Assembly: GCA_934700345.1 (NCBI GenBank)
Contig: CAKUXP010000034.1
Span: 1 to 22,536, forward strand
Reading direction: 5' to 3'
Length of the DNA stretch: 22,536 bases
Source: an uncultured Fibrobacter sp.
Lineage (GTDB): Bacteria; Fibrobacterota; Fibrobacteria; Fibrobacterales; Fibrobacteraceae
In this document: positions 22,437-22,536 of the stretch, one piece after another
Numbering within the stretch: position 1 is the stretch's first letter
How the letters are laid out: each line of letters starts with the position of its first letter
Program-made: the position numbers and the translations under genes
The notes under the pieces: generated by a model
Seen by the model: only the letters and a program-made list of their open reading frames with translations
Databases searched by the model: none
Told to the model about the DNA's origin: nothing

Positions 22437-22472
22437 CCACGGATTCTCATCGTTAAGTGAATCCGTTCGTGG
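22437..22472 (-). promoter_or_regulatory. Hairpin in the presumed 5' leader of the operon
   Basis: GGATTC (22441-22446) pairs with GAATCC (22459-22464), and CCAC (22437-22440) with GTGG (22469-22472), leaving a four-base bulge and a 12-base loop. It lies between the upstream terminator and the first start codon, a space of about 72 bases that must also hold the promoter unless transcription reads through. No clear -35/-10 pair was found. Confidence 0.4.
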
Positions 22473-22483
22473 TAGAGAACAGC

Positions 22484-22514
22484 AAAAAAATCCCCGGGAA
22501 ACGAATCCCGGGGA
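22484..22514 (-). terminator. Rho-independent terminator of an upstream minus-strand gene outside the window
   Basis: A perfect 9-bp GC-rich stem (TCCCCGGGA at 22491-22499 with TCCCGGGGA at 22506-22514, six-base loop) is followed on the minus strand by seven Ts (22490-22484). It separates the lipoprotein/hydrolase operon from whatever lies beyond base 22536. Confidence 0.85.
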
Positions 22515-22536
22515 CAGTCAAGTTTCTAGCTTGTCG

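Overview
The window looks like chromosomal DNA of a Fibrobacter-type bacterium. It combines GC-rich housekeeping genes with AT-rich accessory genes, and carries very large secreted proteins with a LamG-like domain, CBM-like domains and a C-terminal tail of the type IX secretion kind. The genus is inferred from protein style only; no rRNA or other marker is present.

Layout. 1-1060: an AT-rich accessory remnant made of the last codons of an integrase-core transposase, a 5'-truncated GmrSD-like (DUF262/DUF1524) restriction gene whose HNH-like histidine is lost, and a small unknown gene. 1132-4513: two divergent housekeeping genes, NADP-type glutamate dehydrogenase (gdhA, minus) and a long-chain acyl-CoA synthetase-like AMP-binding enzyme (plus), each followed by a clear terminator. 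4696-5394: an internally deleted IS256/Mutator transposase with a start-codon-masking inverted repeat at its left end. 5499-22411: one minus-strand operon of tightly packed genes, preceded at 22484-22514 by the terminator of an upstream gene outside the window.

The operon is the main interest. In transcription order it encodes lipoprotein C, truncated hydrolase 3, lipoprotein B, truncated hydrolase 2, lipoprotein A, a giant hydrolase/exoprotein of about 4,000 codons, and a small exported protein. Three times a lipoprotein gene is followed at once by the 5' part of a secreted alpha/beta-hydrolase (lipase-like, GHSMGG nucleophile motif). In the first two units the hydrolase stops just after the nucleophile domain, at the same junction and with the same tail. 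In the third it continues into Ig-like, LamG-like, CBM-like and C-terminal sorting domains. That long gene is now split in three by an A9 homopolymer frameshift near 17890 and one in-frame TGA at 15649-15651.

Units A and C share almost identical DNA blocks (299 bp with 2 differences; 108 bp identical), while unit B differs in both partners. Lipoprotein and hydrolase therefore vary as pairs. The most economical reading is a duplicating lipoprotein/lipase pair locus, either effector with protective or chaperone lipoprotein, or a reservoir of alternative 5' modules for one giant surface or secreted lipase. Function is inferred. The duplication, the pairing and the two lesions are visible in the sequence.
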